Below, one piece after another: positions 1 through 6,718 of a DNA stretch of 9,838 nucleotides (positions are counted from its first letter, which is position 1; each line of letters starts with the position of its first letter). The notes beneath the pieces were generated by a model. The model did not search any database. It was not told the origin of the DNA and saw only the letters and a list, made by a program, of their open reading frames with translations. Source of the DNA: an uncultured Clostridia bacterium (GTDB lineage Bacteria > Bacillota > Clostridia > Lachnospirales > Lachnospiraceae); assembly GCA_947178045.1 (NCBI GenBank), contig CAMWWR010000037.1, positions 1 to 9,838 on the forward strand, written 5' to 3'. Both the position numbers and the translations under genes were made by a program.

Positions 1-1062
1 AACCGCCAGCTGAGGGAATTTCAGGAGCAGCTGGACAGCCGGCTTTCTGCAATCCAGGAGCAGATGGACAACCGCCTCACCTCGATCCAGCGCGGCAATA
101 CGGAGAATATGGAGAAGGTGAACGCCACGCTGGAAAGCAGGATGAGCCAGCTGCAGGAAAGCAACGAAAAGCGCCTGGAGCAGATGCAGGGTGTCGTTGA
201 CGAGAAGCTGCAGAAAACACTCGAGGCGCGGCTGGCCCAGTCCTTCGAGCTGGTGAGCAGGCAGCTTGACAGTGTGCAGCAGGGGCTCGGCGAGATGAAG
301 AATCTGGCCGCGGATACCAAGAGCCTGAAAAATGCGCTTATCAATGTCAAGGAGCGCGGTACATACGGAGAGGTACGGCTTGAAAAGCTTTTGTCGGACA
401 TTCTCGCGCCGGGACAGTACGACGTTAATGTCGAGATCGCGGACGGCAAGAGGGTGGAGTTTGTCATTAAGCTTCCGGGCAACGGCGATACGCCGCTTCT
501 TTTGCCGATCGACTCCAAATTCCCGATCGAGGATTACAACCGCCTGCTCGACGCGGAGGACAAGCAGGCGATCGATGAAGCACGGAAATCGCTGACCGCG
601 AAGATCCGGGTATTCGCGAAGGACATTCATGACAAATACATTGTCCCGCCGAAGACCACGGATTTCGCGCTGATGTTCCTTCCGACCGAGGGCCTGTACG
701 CCGAGGTCGTTCAGAACGCCGCACTTTTCGAGGAATTGCGGGATAAGTATAAGGTGACGGCGGTCGGCGCAACCACACTCTCGGCATTTTTAGGTTCGCT
801 GCAGATAGGCTTTAAGACGCTCGCCATCGAGAAGCGGTCGCAGGAGGTGTGGGACACCCTGCGCGCGGTGAAAAAGCAGTTCGGAGAATTCGAGAGCTGC
901 CTCAGCCTGGCGCATAAGCAGCTGCAGACGGTGGATAATACGATCGAGAAGCTGGTCGGCACGCGGACGCGGGCAATCCAGAGGGCACTGCGCAATGTCG
1001 AGGAGCTCGGCGAGGCGGACGGAGGAGCACAGAAATTGCTCGAGGCGGAAGTGGATGAGTAG
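1..1062 (+). CDS. rmuC: RmuC family DNA recombination protein (5' end cut by window)
   Basis: The frame is open from base 1, so the N-terminus lies outside the window; 353 residues are visible, against about 475 in E. coli RmuC. The first ~90 residues are a charged coiled coil. The conserved RmuC domain follows: a RGTYGE motif near visible residue 119, PIDSKFP at about 169-175 (nt 505-525), a FLPTEGLYAEVV segment, and a LQIGFKTLAIEKRSQEVW block. RmuC proteins have a predicted restriction-endonuclease-like (PD-(D/E)XK) fold, limit recombination between short inverted repeats and are thought to act as a DNA-cleaving or structure-restricting factor in the cytoplasm; family members often carry an N-terminal membrane anchor, which would be upstream here. 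The stop at 1060-1062 is followed by no convincing terminator. It converges on the small minus-strand gene 50 bases away. The family call is secure; substrate and activity are inferred from the family. Confidence 0.95.
   Translation, partial: NRQLREFQEQLDSRLSAIQEQMDNRLTSIQRGNTENMEKVNATLESRMSQLQESNEKRLEQMQGVVDEKLQKTLEARLAQSFELVSRQLDSVQQGLGEMKNLAADTKSLKNALINVKERGTYGEVRLEKLLSDILAPGQYDVNVEIADGKRVEFVIKLPGNGDTPLLLPIDSKFPIEDYNRLLDAEDKQAIDEARKSLTAKIRVFAKDIHDKYIVPPKTTDFALMFLPTEGLYAEVVQNAALFEELRDKYKVTAVGATTLSAFLGSLQIGFKTLAIEKRSQEVWDTLRAVKKQFGEFESCLSLAHKQLQTVDNTIEKLVGTRTRAIQRALRNVEELGEADGGAQKLLEAEVDE
31..96 (+). repeat. 33-base imperfect tandem repeat inside the rmuC coiled coil
   Basis: Positions 31-63 and 64-96 encode two similar 11-residue units, LDSRLSAIQEQ and MDNRLTSIQRG. 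An 11-residue (hendecad) period is typical of extended coiled coils. The repeat is visible in protein more than in DNA, which suggests structural constraint and not recent duplication. Confidence 0.6.
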
Positions 1063-1112
1063 GCGGCGGTAAATATAGAAAAGGGGGAAATTCGCATTTG
1101 GGTTCCTGAAAA

Positions 1113-1403
1113 TCAGGGGCCGATGTCTTGCTCAGCAATGATTTTTTCACCCTCAGCAATTGCTTCGGATATGGCTTTTTCGTCGCAGTTCTTCACGGCG
1201 TATTCGTTTAACGTTTTGTTCAGGATTGTGTAAGCGGTTCGATAACCAGCAGCTCGATTTGCAGGACGAATTACATAAATGCTTAGGGAAGTAACCAGCG
1301 ATAGAATCGAATAAACAAGAATATGTGCATTATTTTCAGCAAAGGCCAGACTTCCACTAAGGTAAATGGTTGTACAGGTGCAGTATAAAGGAGTAATTGT
1401 CAT
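1113..1403 (-). CDS. small two-helix membrane protein, SLATT-like, possibly a truncated remnant
   Basis: From the ATG at 1403 this encodes 96 residues. Two hydrophobic stretches (about residues 5-22 and 28-45) are followed by a polar helical tail containing GYRTAYTILNKTLNEY and an acidic, alanine-rich end. Two helices, then a Tyr/Arg-rich amphipathic helix, is the layout of SLATT/DUF4231-type effector membrane domains. That is a resemblance judged by eye, not a confirmed family match. The ATG has no Shine-Dalgarno sequence, and the frame stays open upstream to a stop at 1449-1451, reading HANFAWQTINIW, which looks like a natural continuation of the first helix region. The gene may therefore have lost its original start. 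The base composition is visibly AT-richer than the GC-rich genes on both sides, which suggests acquisition. It converges with rmuC. The coding call is moderate and the function is unknown. Confidence 0.5.
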   Translation of the reverse strand: MTITPLYCTCTTIYLSGSLAFAENNAHILVYSILSLVTSLSIYVIRPANRAAGYRTAYTILNKTLNEYAVKNCDEKAISEAIAEGEKIIAEQDIGP

Positions 1404-1422
1404 CCAGATATTTATTGTTTGC

Positions 1423-1439
1423 CATGCAAAATTTGCATG
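1423..1439. promoter_or_regulatory. perfect 8+1+8 palindrome, operator-like
   Basis: CATGCAAAATTTGCATG is a perfect inverted repeat with a single central base. It sits 20 bases upstream of the ATG of the small membrane protein and downstream of a TTGACA-type -35 box on the same strand. The size and symmetry suit a dimeric repressor site, but no regulator is encoded nearby and it also lies within the upstream open extension of the small frame. The role is inferred only from symmetry and position. Confidence 0.35.
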
Positions 1440-1483
1440 AAGAGTTGTTTATTTAAAGCAGTAAAGGATGCCTTTTGATTTTA

Positions 1484-1512
1484 GATAATTATATTATAGC
1501 TTATTTTGTCAA
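1484..1512 (-). promoter_or_regulatory. possible promoter for the small membrane protein
   Basis: On the minus strand a perfect TTGACA (1507-1512) is followed at 16-17 bases by only a weak -10 (AATTAT or ATTATC, 1484-1490), in very AT-rich DNA. A better TATAAT lies too close (13 bases). The -35 is convincing but the -10 is not, so this is a weak call. Confidence 0.3.
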
Positions 1513-1531
1513 ATATTCAAGAAAAAATCAG

Positions 1532-1578
1532 AAAAAAGGACGTAGAAGACATAACGACAGATCTTCTGCGTCCTTTTT
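1532..1578 (-). terminator. rho-independent terminator of the EAL gene, likely bidirectional
   Basis: A 12-base stem, arms 1538-1549 and 1562-1573 (GGACGTAGAAGA with TCTTCTGCGTCC), encloses a 12-base loop. It is flanked by A-runs on the left and T-runs on the right, so each strand reads a hairpin followed by U residues. In plus-strand RNA the single imperfect pair is a G-U wobble; in minus-strand RNA it is a C-A mismatch. It lies 43 bases past the stop of the GGDEF-EAL gene, separating that gene from the small membrane protein gene on the same strand. Confidence 0.85.
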
Positions 1579-1620
1579 AAGAATAAACTGCTGTGAAAGC
1601 TTTTTTCAAAATACTCTTTT

Positions 1621-4600
1621 CTACAGCGAATACTTCTCAATAAACTCCTCCCTGGATACCGGCTTGGAGTACAGATAGCCCTGCGCCATGCTGCAGCCGA
1701 TGCTTTTCAGGAATTCCGCCTGCTCCTCCGTCTCGACGCCCTCGCAGATCACCTCCATCTCAAGCTCCGACGCCATGCGGACCGTGCTGGATATAACGAT
1801 GCGCTCCCGCTTTTTCGTCGTTTTTGAGTGGAAAAAGTCCTTGTCGATCTTCAGCACATTGAACGGAAGATCGCAGAGCAGATTGAGCGAGGACAGGCCG
1901 GAGCCGAAATCGTCCATCGCAAGCCGGAAGCCGTAGGAGCGGATACGGGAGAGCAGCCAGACAAAATGCCGGTCGACGACGGCGAAGGCGCTCTCGGTGA
2001 TTTCGATCTCGATCAGTCCCGGCGGGATGTCGTAGAATTCGACCGCCGTTTTCAGCTTCTCCGGCAGGCCGTCGGTCTTGAAATGCTCCCGCGAGAAGTT
2101 CACGGAGATCGGGAACAGCTCCGCGCCCTTTTTCAGCTCGTCGCGGATAAAAATGCACACCTGCTCGAACATGTAATAGTCGAGATCAATGATGAAGCCG
2201 TTGGACTCGAACAGCGGGATAAAGGCGTTCGGGTACAGGAAGCCGAGCGACGGGTGCTGCCAGCGCACCAGCGCCTCCGCGCCGCAGAGCGTCCGGGTGT
2301 TGATGTTGAATTTCGGCTGGAAATAGAGCAGGAACCGGTTCTCCAGCAGGGAATTTTCCATGGAATCCTCCAGATCCTTCTGGAGAATCAGGGAGGAGCG
2401 CATTGTGCTTGTGAAGAACGAGTAGCCGGCGGTGTCGTGCCGCTGGGCATTTTTGCGGGCGATATTGGCGCGGTCGACCGCCGTGATGGCGGTGTCCTTG
2501 CCGCTCATCACATAGATGCCGAGGACGAGAGACAGCCGGAGAGCCTCCCCCTGCGGGGAGACGAGCTGACGGCAGCGGGAGATCAGGAGCTTTGCCTTTG
2601 CGGCGAGCGCCTCCTCGTCGCTGCACCTTGTGCAGAGCGCGAATTTATCGCCACTGATGCGGCAGAGGATACCGCCCGGAAAGATGGTGCGGTAGAGATT
2701 CGTAATGCTCTGCAGTACCATGTCGCCGGTCTGGTAGCCGTAATTATCGTTGATCAGCTTGAACTGACGGATGTCGGAGTAGAACATGGCAAGCACCTGA
2801 TCCGGTTTTTCCGCGTGCAGCTTGTTCACCTCGGAGAGAAAGCTGTTGAAATTGAACGCGCCCGTCAGCGGATCGTTTTTCGACAGCCAGTTCGCGTAGC
2901 GAATGGAGCGCAGGCGGACAATGTAACTGCCGATAATTTTCGAAATGAGGGTCAGGGAATCGATCTCATTCTGGCTCCAGCCGTGCGAGCCGTCGTTGAC
3001 CGCGATTGAAATACAGCCGATATAATTGCCGTGATCAACAAAGCCGCACTGGAAATAAGGGCATGCCCTGCGGTCCGGTATCGGATCGATCAGCATTCCC
3101 TCCTGCAGCCGGATCAGGTAGGAATCCGAGTAAAAAACGCCGTTTTCGCTCTCGCGGTATCTGGCGTAATAATTGTCCTGTGCGAACGGCACGCCCTGAT
3201 AGGCCTCCTTGAGCTGGTAGCGCGCGTGGGACGTCCATTCGTGCGTGATCGACGCGGTGCGGAAATCATGGTCGTACTGCACGACGCTGATGCGGTTCAG
3301 ATTGTAGAAGGTGCCGATCAGCGACAGCAGCATCTGGAGCGTATCGTCGTTTTCCTGAGAGTCGAACAGGATTTCGATGGCGTTCATGATAATGTTTGTA
3401 TTGACGAGGGAATGTCCTCCGCCCAGGGCGGACGGAGCGCTGGAAATATCCTCGCTTATGTAATCCGAGACGTGGGATTCGCCGCCGTCGTCCAGATTCG
3501 CGGACCATACGAGACAGCGGTCCCTGCCGAGCTGCTTTGCCTCCCACAGCGCGCGGGCCGCCTTTTCGCAGAGCGTGTCGAAACGGCTGCCGTCCGTAGG
3601 GAACACGGCGCCGCCGATGCTGCCGGTCAGTGCGGAGAGCGTCGGCGAGCCGGAATAGATATCGCGTATCATGGAGCAGAGCTCCTCGCCGCATTCGCTG
3701 ATGTAGGAGATGGACGGGACGTTGGCCAGAAAGACGACGAAGGAATCGCCGCCGACGCGCCCGAGGATATTTTCATTTGGGAAGCGCTTTTTCAGCCGGG
3801 TGCTGAGATCGAGCAGCGTTGCGTCGCCGAACGACGCGCCGAGCACCTCATTCAGCTTTGTGAAGCGGTCGAGGTCGATGAGGAACAGAGCGGAGATCAC
3901 CGCGCTGTCGATGGAGTCGAGATACTGGTCGATCATCATGCGGACGGTGTCCTTATTATACAGCCGGGTCAGGCTGTCCTGCCCCTCCAGTGCCTTTTTC
4001 TCGCTTTCCTTCTGTTTCTGCTTTGTAATGTTGACCGTGCGGCCGATGACGGAAACGGGGATGCCGCTGCCGTCAAACACTCTGTGCGCGTGGAGCTCGT
4101 ACCAGGCCTCCTCACCGTTTGCCGTCGCGGCGCGCACCTGCACGCTCATCGGGATGTCCTCATGTGAGAGGAAGCTGTCAAAAAAATGCAGAAGGGTTTC
4201 GCGGTCATTCACATTGATAAGGCCGGATTCCAGAATATAGGTGCGAAAATCGGGAATGTTCGTAAGACCGGTGCACACACCGGCCGAGGCGTTTGATTTT
4301 TTCAGGACGTCCCTGCGGATATCATACTCCCAGATTGATTCGCCGAGGTTCTCGAAGGCGATCTGATAGCGCGCGGCCGCCTGGAGGAAATCCTGGCGCA
4401 GCCTGTCCATGCGAAAGCGGTAAAGCAGAAAAACGACAAAGAAAAGAGTCAGGGCCAGAGTGAGTACAATAAGAAGCTCATACGCGAAACGGGTCGCCTG
4501 TGAGCGGAGGAGGGGCAGAAAGTCGGGCTCTGCGGCAGAGGCCGCGTCCAGTCCGCGGGAGAAATTTCGATACAGCAGCGCCACGAGCGCAAAGATAAAA

Positions 4601-4659
4601 ATTACACAGACGGTGCTGTAAAAATGTATATTCAGTTTGCGGTAAAACGGCTGTTTCAT
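1621..4659 (-). CDS. membrane PAS-GGDEF-GAF-GGDEF-EAL protein, predicted c-di-GMP phosphodiesterase
   Basis: The product has 1012 residues: TM helices at about 12-30 and 61-80 around a short external loop, a PAS domain (~92-215), GGDEF domain 1 (~229-385), a GAF-like domain (~420-585), GGDEF domain 2 (~596-750) and EAL (~765-1008). Both GGDEF signatures are degenerate: RVGGDSF (301-307) and RISGDKF (667-673). The first also lacks an RxxD inhibitory site (PNEN there). The EAL domain keeps the expected catalytic and metal-binding positions: EAL 795-797, N854, E886/E889, D916-D917, K937, E973 and Q993. It should therefore hydrolyse c-di-GMP, lowering the second messenger that controls motility and biofilm formation, with PAS, GAF and the inactive GGDEFs acting as sensors. 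The ATG at 4659 is preferred over an upstream start at 4800 because it has a GGGGGAGAG ribosome site and because a promoter lies inside the longer frame. Input signals are unknown. Confidence 0.95.
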   Translation of the reverse strand: MKQPFYRKLNIHFYSTVCVIFIFALVALLYRNFSRGLDAASAAEPDFLPLLRSQATRFAYELLIVLTLALTLFFVVFLLYRFRMDRLRQDFLQAAARYQIAFENLGESIWEYDIRRDVLKKSNASAGVCTGLTNIPDFRTYILESGLINVNDRETLLHFFDSFLSHEDIPMSVQVRAATANGEEAWYELHAHRVFDGSGIPVSVIGRTVNITKQKQKESEKKALEGQDSLTRLYNKDTVRMMIDQYLDSIDSAVISALFLIDLDRFTKLNEVLGASFGDATLLDLSTRLKKRFPNENILGRVGGDSFVVFLANVPSISYISECGEELCSMIRDIYSGSPTLSALTGSIGGAVFPTDGSRFDTLCEKAARALWEAKQLGRDRCLVWSANLDDGGESHVSDYISEDISSAPSALGGGHSLVNTNIIMNAIEILFDSQENDDTLQMLLSLIGTFYNLNRISVVQYDHDFRTASITHEWTSHARYQLKEAYQGVPFAQDNYYARYRESENGVFYSDSYLIRLQEGMLIDPIPDRRACPYFQCGFVDHGNYIGCISIAVNDGSHGWSQNEIDSLTLISKIIGSYIVRLRSIRYANWLSKNDPLTGAFNFNSFLSEVNKLHAEKPDQVLAMFYSDIRQFKLINDNYGYQTGDMVLQSITNLYRTIFPGGILCRISGDKFALCTRCSDEEALAAKAKLLISRCRQLVSPQGEALRLSLVLGIYVMSGKDTAITAVDRANIARKNAQRHDTAGYSFFTSTMRSSLILQKDLEDSMENSLLENRFLLYFQPKFNINTRTLCGAEALVRWQHPSLGFLYPNAFIPLFESNGFIIDLDYYMFEQVCIFIRDELKKGAELFPISVNFSREHFKTDGLPEKLKTAVEFYDIPPGLIEIEITESAFAVVDRHFVWLLSRIRSYGFRLAMDDFGSGLSSLNLLCDLPFNVLKIDKDFFHSKTTKKRERIVISSTVRMASELEMEVICEGVETEEQAEFLKSIGCSMAQGYLYSKPVSREEFIEKYSL

Positions 4660-4663
4660 AGTG

Positions 4664-4672
4664 CTCTCCCCC
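4664..4672 (-). promoter_or_regulatory. ribosome binding site fixing the EAL gene start at 4659
   Basis: GGGGGAGAG on the minus strand places its GGAG core six bases before the ATG at 4657-4659. No comparable site precedes the frame's upstream start at 4800. The site begins two bases after the third leader hairpin. Confidence 0.8.
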
Positions 4673-4674
4673 TT

Positions 4675-4746
4675 GCCCGCCCCGGCGGGCGTCTGCAAAC
4701 GTCCGAAAATCTCTGAATTTTCAGACCCGGCCTTTCTCGCGGCCGG
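4675..4746 (-). ncRNA. three-hairpin structured 5' leader of the EAL gene
   Basis: In minus-strand order the leader RNA holds three hairpins. P1 is CCGGCC/GGCCGG with an 8-base loop (4727-4746). P2 has ten pairs with one G-U, GTCTGAAAAT with ATTTTCGGAC and a six-base loop (4701-4726). P3 is GCCCGC/GCGGGC with a four-base loop (4675-4690). P1 and P2 abut with no spacer, and P3 ends two bases before the Shine-Dalgarno. There is no U-run, so this is not a terminator. I do not recognise the conserved cores of c-di-GMP-I or c-di-GMP-II riboswitches. The pairing is directly visible; a regulatory role is inference. Confidence 0.45.
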
Positions 4747-4762
4747 ACCGCTAATATAAATA

Positions 4763-4791
4763 AGTATATCATACTCCGGGAAAAAAGTAAA
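4763..4791 (-). promoter_or_regulatory. sigma-A promoter of the EAL gene
   Basis: On the minus strand, TTTACT (4786-4791) and TATACT (4763-4768) are separated by exactly 17 bases. Transcription would start near 4756, giving a leader of about 97 bases that begins just before the first leader hairpin. Confidence 0.65.
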
Positions 4792-4826
4792 CGAAATCAA
4801 TAAACATTCGGGGCAAACGATAAAGA

Positions 4827-4855
4827 TTGAAAAATTCAGTGGTTTGCGCTAGAAT
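4827..4855 (+). promoter_or_regulatory. sigma-A promoter of the HAD phosphatase gene
   Basis: TTGAAA (4827-4832) and TAGAAT (4850-4855) are 17 bases apart, each five of six to consensus. The start would be near 4862. This promoter is divergent from that of the EAL gene; the two -35 boxes are 35 bases apart. A GCAAAC/GTTTGC inverted repeat (4813-4818, 4842-4847) brackets the -35, and GGTTTGCGCT (4841-4850) recurs as GGTTTTGCGCT (4882-4892). These could be regulator sites, but that is speculative. Confidence 0.7.
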
Positions 4856-4934
4856 AGTCGAAATAGAATTTTGAGGGGCGAGGTTTTGCGCTGCAAATGC
4901 GCCGCACAGGCGGCATATTTATGAGGAGGCTGGA

Positions 4935-5591
4935 ATGGTAAAGTATCTGCTGTTTGATTTGGACGGAACTCTGACGGACCCGAAGGAGGGCATCACAAAA
5001 TGCTTTCAGTACGCGCTGGAGGCGTTCGGCATTGCGCCGCCCGCCGCGGACGAGCTCACCTGGGTGATCGGGCCGCCTCTGATGGAAAGCTTTATGCAGG
5101 GCTGCGGCTTTTCGGAGGAGCGCGCAAAGGAGGCGACGGCGAAATACCGCGAGCGGTACGAGCCGGTCGGATGGCAGGAAAATCAGGCATATCCCGGCAT
5201 AGCGGACGAGCTGGCGCGCCTGAGAGAGGCAGGGTTCGTGCTGGCGCTGGCGACCTCAAAGCCGGAGCACATGGCAGAAAGAATTCTGGAGCATTTCGGG
5301 CTGGCGGATTATTTTGAAGTGATCGGGGGAGCCTCGCGGGATCTGTCCCGGACGCGGAAGGAGGAGGTGCTCCGCTACACGCTGGACAGACTCGGCGTCG
5401 AAGACATGGACGAGGTGCTTATGATCGGCGACCGGAAATACGATGTCGAGGGCGCGGGACAGCTGGGCATCCCATGTCTCGGCGTGACCTGGGGCTACGG
5501 CAGCCGGGAGGAGCTGGAAAAGGCGGGTGCAACGGCCATTGCCGGAAGCGTGCGGGAGATGGCAGATTATTGTCTTTCCCTTATAATTTAG
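4935..5591 (+). CDS. HAD family phosphatase, 5'-nucleotidase/phosphoglycolate phosphatase type
   Basis: The 218-residue protein has all HAD superfamily motifs. Motif I is DLDGTLTD, with nucleophile D8 and acid/base D10. Motif II is TSK at 107-109. Motif III is K142. Motif IV is GDRKYDVEGA, with D166 and D170. The region between motifs I and II (~16-85) is a helical cap of subfamily I, including IGPPL at 45-49. The cap sequence and the GDRKYDV motif resemble the Gram-positive HAD 5'-nucleotidase-like group (the SP_0104 type) more than true Gph, but substrate cannot be read from sequence. It would be a cytoplasmic Mg-dependent phosphatase acting on a small phosphorylated metabolite. The start is supported by GAGGAGG at 4923-4929, five bases upstream. 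It is transcribed divergently from the EAL gene and lies 147 bases before hflK, with only a T-rich tract and no clear hairpin terminator between, so some read-through into hflK is possible. Confidence 0.93.
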   Translation: MVKYLLFDLDGTLTDPKEGITKCFQYALEAFGIAPPAADELTWVIGPPLMESFMQGCGFSEERAKEATAKYRERYEPVGWQENQAYPGIADELARLREAGFVLALATSKPEHMAERILEHFGLADYFEVIGGASRDLSRTRKEEVLRYTLDRLGVEDMDEVLMIGDRKYDVEGAGQLGIPCLGVTWGYGSREELEKAGATAIAGSVREMADYCLSLII

Positions 5592-5613
5592 CGTTTTTTA
5601 ATCTTTTTTAAGG

Positions 5614-5640
5614 TTGAATTTAATGAATTCGTGGTAGGAT
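5614..5640 (+). promoter_or_regulatory. weak candidate promoter for hflK
   Basis: TTGAAT (5614-5619) and TAGGAT (5635-5640) are separated by 15 bases, shorter than ideal. Its position just before the foldable leader fits an operon promoter, but the match is modest. Confidence 0.3.
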
Positions 5641-5649
5641 AGAGTTACG

Positions 5650-5720
5650 GAAGCGCAGGCCTCCCTGAAAGAGCAGCGCGGGTCAGCCCGTGCCGCCTGT
5701 CGGGACAATAAGAGCGCTTC
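5650..5720 (+). ncRNA. foldable leader RNA upstream of hflK
   Basis: An outer stem GAAGCGC/GCGCTTC (5650-5656 with 5714-5720) is continued on its 5' side by AGGC pairing with GCCT (5657-5660 with 5695-5698). Inside is a hairpin GCGCGGG-TCAG-CCCGTGC (5676-5682 with 5687-5693, one wobble). There is no U-run after it. I do not recognise a known riboswitch family. The nested pairings are visible in sequence, but in GC-rich DNA some such folds arise by chance. Confidence 0.3.
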
Positions 5721-5738
5721 AGAACGGGGGAATGGAGA

Positions 5739-6710
5739 ATGAATCAACAGAACCAGCCGTTCCGTCAATGGAACGGGAGCAGCGGAACGAACAGCATGGA
5801 CATCCGCAAAATGAAGAAATTTATTGTTATTGGAGTGATCGTGGTCGCTGTGCTGATTGTGGGCAGCAAGGCGTTTTACACGATCGGCGAGCAGGAACAG
5901 GCGGTCGTGACGACGTTCGGCGTGCCGTCGTGTGTGAGCGAGCCGGGGCTGCACTTTAAAATCCCGTTTGTGCAGAAGGTCACAATGGTCGATACGACGA
6001 TCAAGGGACTCACGATCGGCTACGACATGAATTCCAACGTGACGCTTTCGGAGGAGGCGCTGATGATCACGTCGGATTTCAACTTTGTAAACGTGGATTT
6101 CTATGTGGAGTACAAGGTCAGCAATCCGATCAAGGTGCTGTACGCGTCGGAAAAGCCGGTTCAGATCCTGAAGAACGTTACGCAGAGCTGCATTCGGTCG
6201 ACCATCAGCGGCTATGACGTCGACAGCGTTATCACAAACGGAAAGAGCGAGATCCAGGCGGCGATCAGGGACAAAATTGTCGCGAGGCTGGAGGAACGGG
6301 ACATCGGGCTTCAGCTGGTAAATATCACGATCCAGGACGCAGAGCCGCCGACCACGGCCGTACTTGAGGCGTTCAAGGCGGTCGAGACGGCGAAGCAGCA
6401 GAAGGAGACAGAAATTAACAACGCGAACAAGTACCGCAACGAGTCGCTGCCGGCGGCCGAGGCGGACGCCGACCAGATCGCGAAGCAAGCGGACGCGACG
6501 AAGCAGGCAAGAATCAACGAGGCCGAAGGTCAGGTGGCAAGATTTAACGCAATGTATGAGGAATATGTGAAAAATCCGCTGATCACAAAGCAGCGCATGT
6601 TTTTTGAGGCGATGGAGGATGTCCTGCCGGGTCTGAAGGTGATCATCAACGACTCGGACAGCGAGACGCAGACCATCCTGCCGCTTGAGCCGTTTACGAA
6701 CGGGCAGTAG
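5739..6710 (+). CDS. hflK: HflK-type SPFH membrane protein
   Basis: The 323-residue protein has a short polar N-terminus, one TM helix (~27-43), and an SPFH/band-7 domain (~45-215) opening with GEQEQAVVTTFG and PGLHFKIPF. It carries the HflK hallmark QDAEPP (199-204), followed by an AFKAVETAKQ helix, a long Ala/Glu/Lys coiled coil (~212-275), and a C-terminal segment with RMFFEAMEDVLPG. HflK partners HflC in a multimeric cage in the cytoplasmic membrane; in E. coli the cage encloses the FtsH protease and limits its access to membrane substrates. The start at 5739 is backed by GGGGG at 5726-5730. An out-of-frame ATG at 5732 lies too close to that site to compete well. It lacks the long glycine-rich N-terminus of the E. 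coli protein. No ftsH is visible here, so its partner in this organism is unknown. Confidence 0.92.
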   Translation: MNQQNQPFRQWNGSSGTNSMDIRKMKKFIVIGVIVVAVLIVGSKAFYTIGEQEQAVVTTFGVPSCVSEPGLHFKIPFVQKVTMVDTTIKGLTIGYDMNSNVTLSEEALMITSDFNFVNVDFYVEYKVSNPIKVLYASEKPVQILKNVTQSCIRSTISGYDVDSVITNGKSEIQAAIRDKIVARLEERDIGLQLVNITIQDAEPPTTAVLEAFKAVETAKQQKETEINNANKYRNESLPAAEADADQIAKQADATKQARINEAEGQVARFNAMYEEYVKNPLITKQRMFFEAMEDVLPGLKVIINDSDSETQTILPLEPFTNGQ

Positions 6711-6718
6711 GGGGAAAG

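Noticed and set aside
1101..1120. Small hairpin CCTGA-AAA-TCAGG after rmuC as its terminator
   Set aside because: Only five pairs and no U-run in either direction.
1475..1678. Plus-strand 67-codon frame
   Set aside because: It runs through the terminator hairpin and into the antisense of the EAL gene end, and has no ribosome site.
1828..4167. Two long plus-strand frames (393 and 378 codons) antisense to the EAL gene
   Set aside because: They mirror the codon structure of a clear multidomain protein in GC-rich DNA, have no domain features or ribosome sites, and are explained as shadows.
4657..4756. EAL gene leader as a known c-di-GMP riboswitch
   Set aside because: The conserved unpaired elements of class I or class II aptamers are not visible; only simple hairpins are seen.
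4660..4800. N-terminal extension of the EAL protein by 47 residues
   Set aside because: No ribosome site precedes the start at 4800, the segment contains a plausible promoter and three leader hairpins, and the ATG at 4659 has a strong site.
5592..5611. T-rich tract after the HAD gene as a terminator
   Set aside because: Two T-runs are present but no GC-containing stem precedes them, so an intrinsic terminator cannot be supported.
5691..5709. CCGCCTG segment in the hflK leader as part of a ZTP riboswitch
   Set aside because: The sequence after CCGCCTG does not match the ZTP core, the upstream conserved half is missing, and the downstream gene has no link to folate or purine metabolism.
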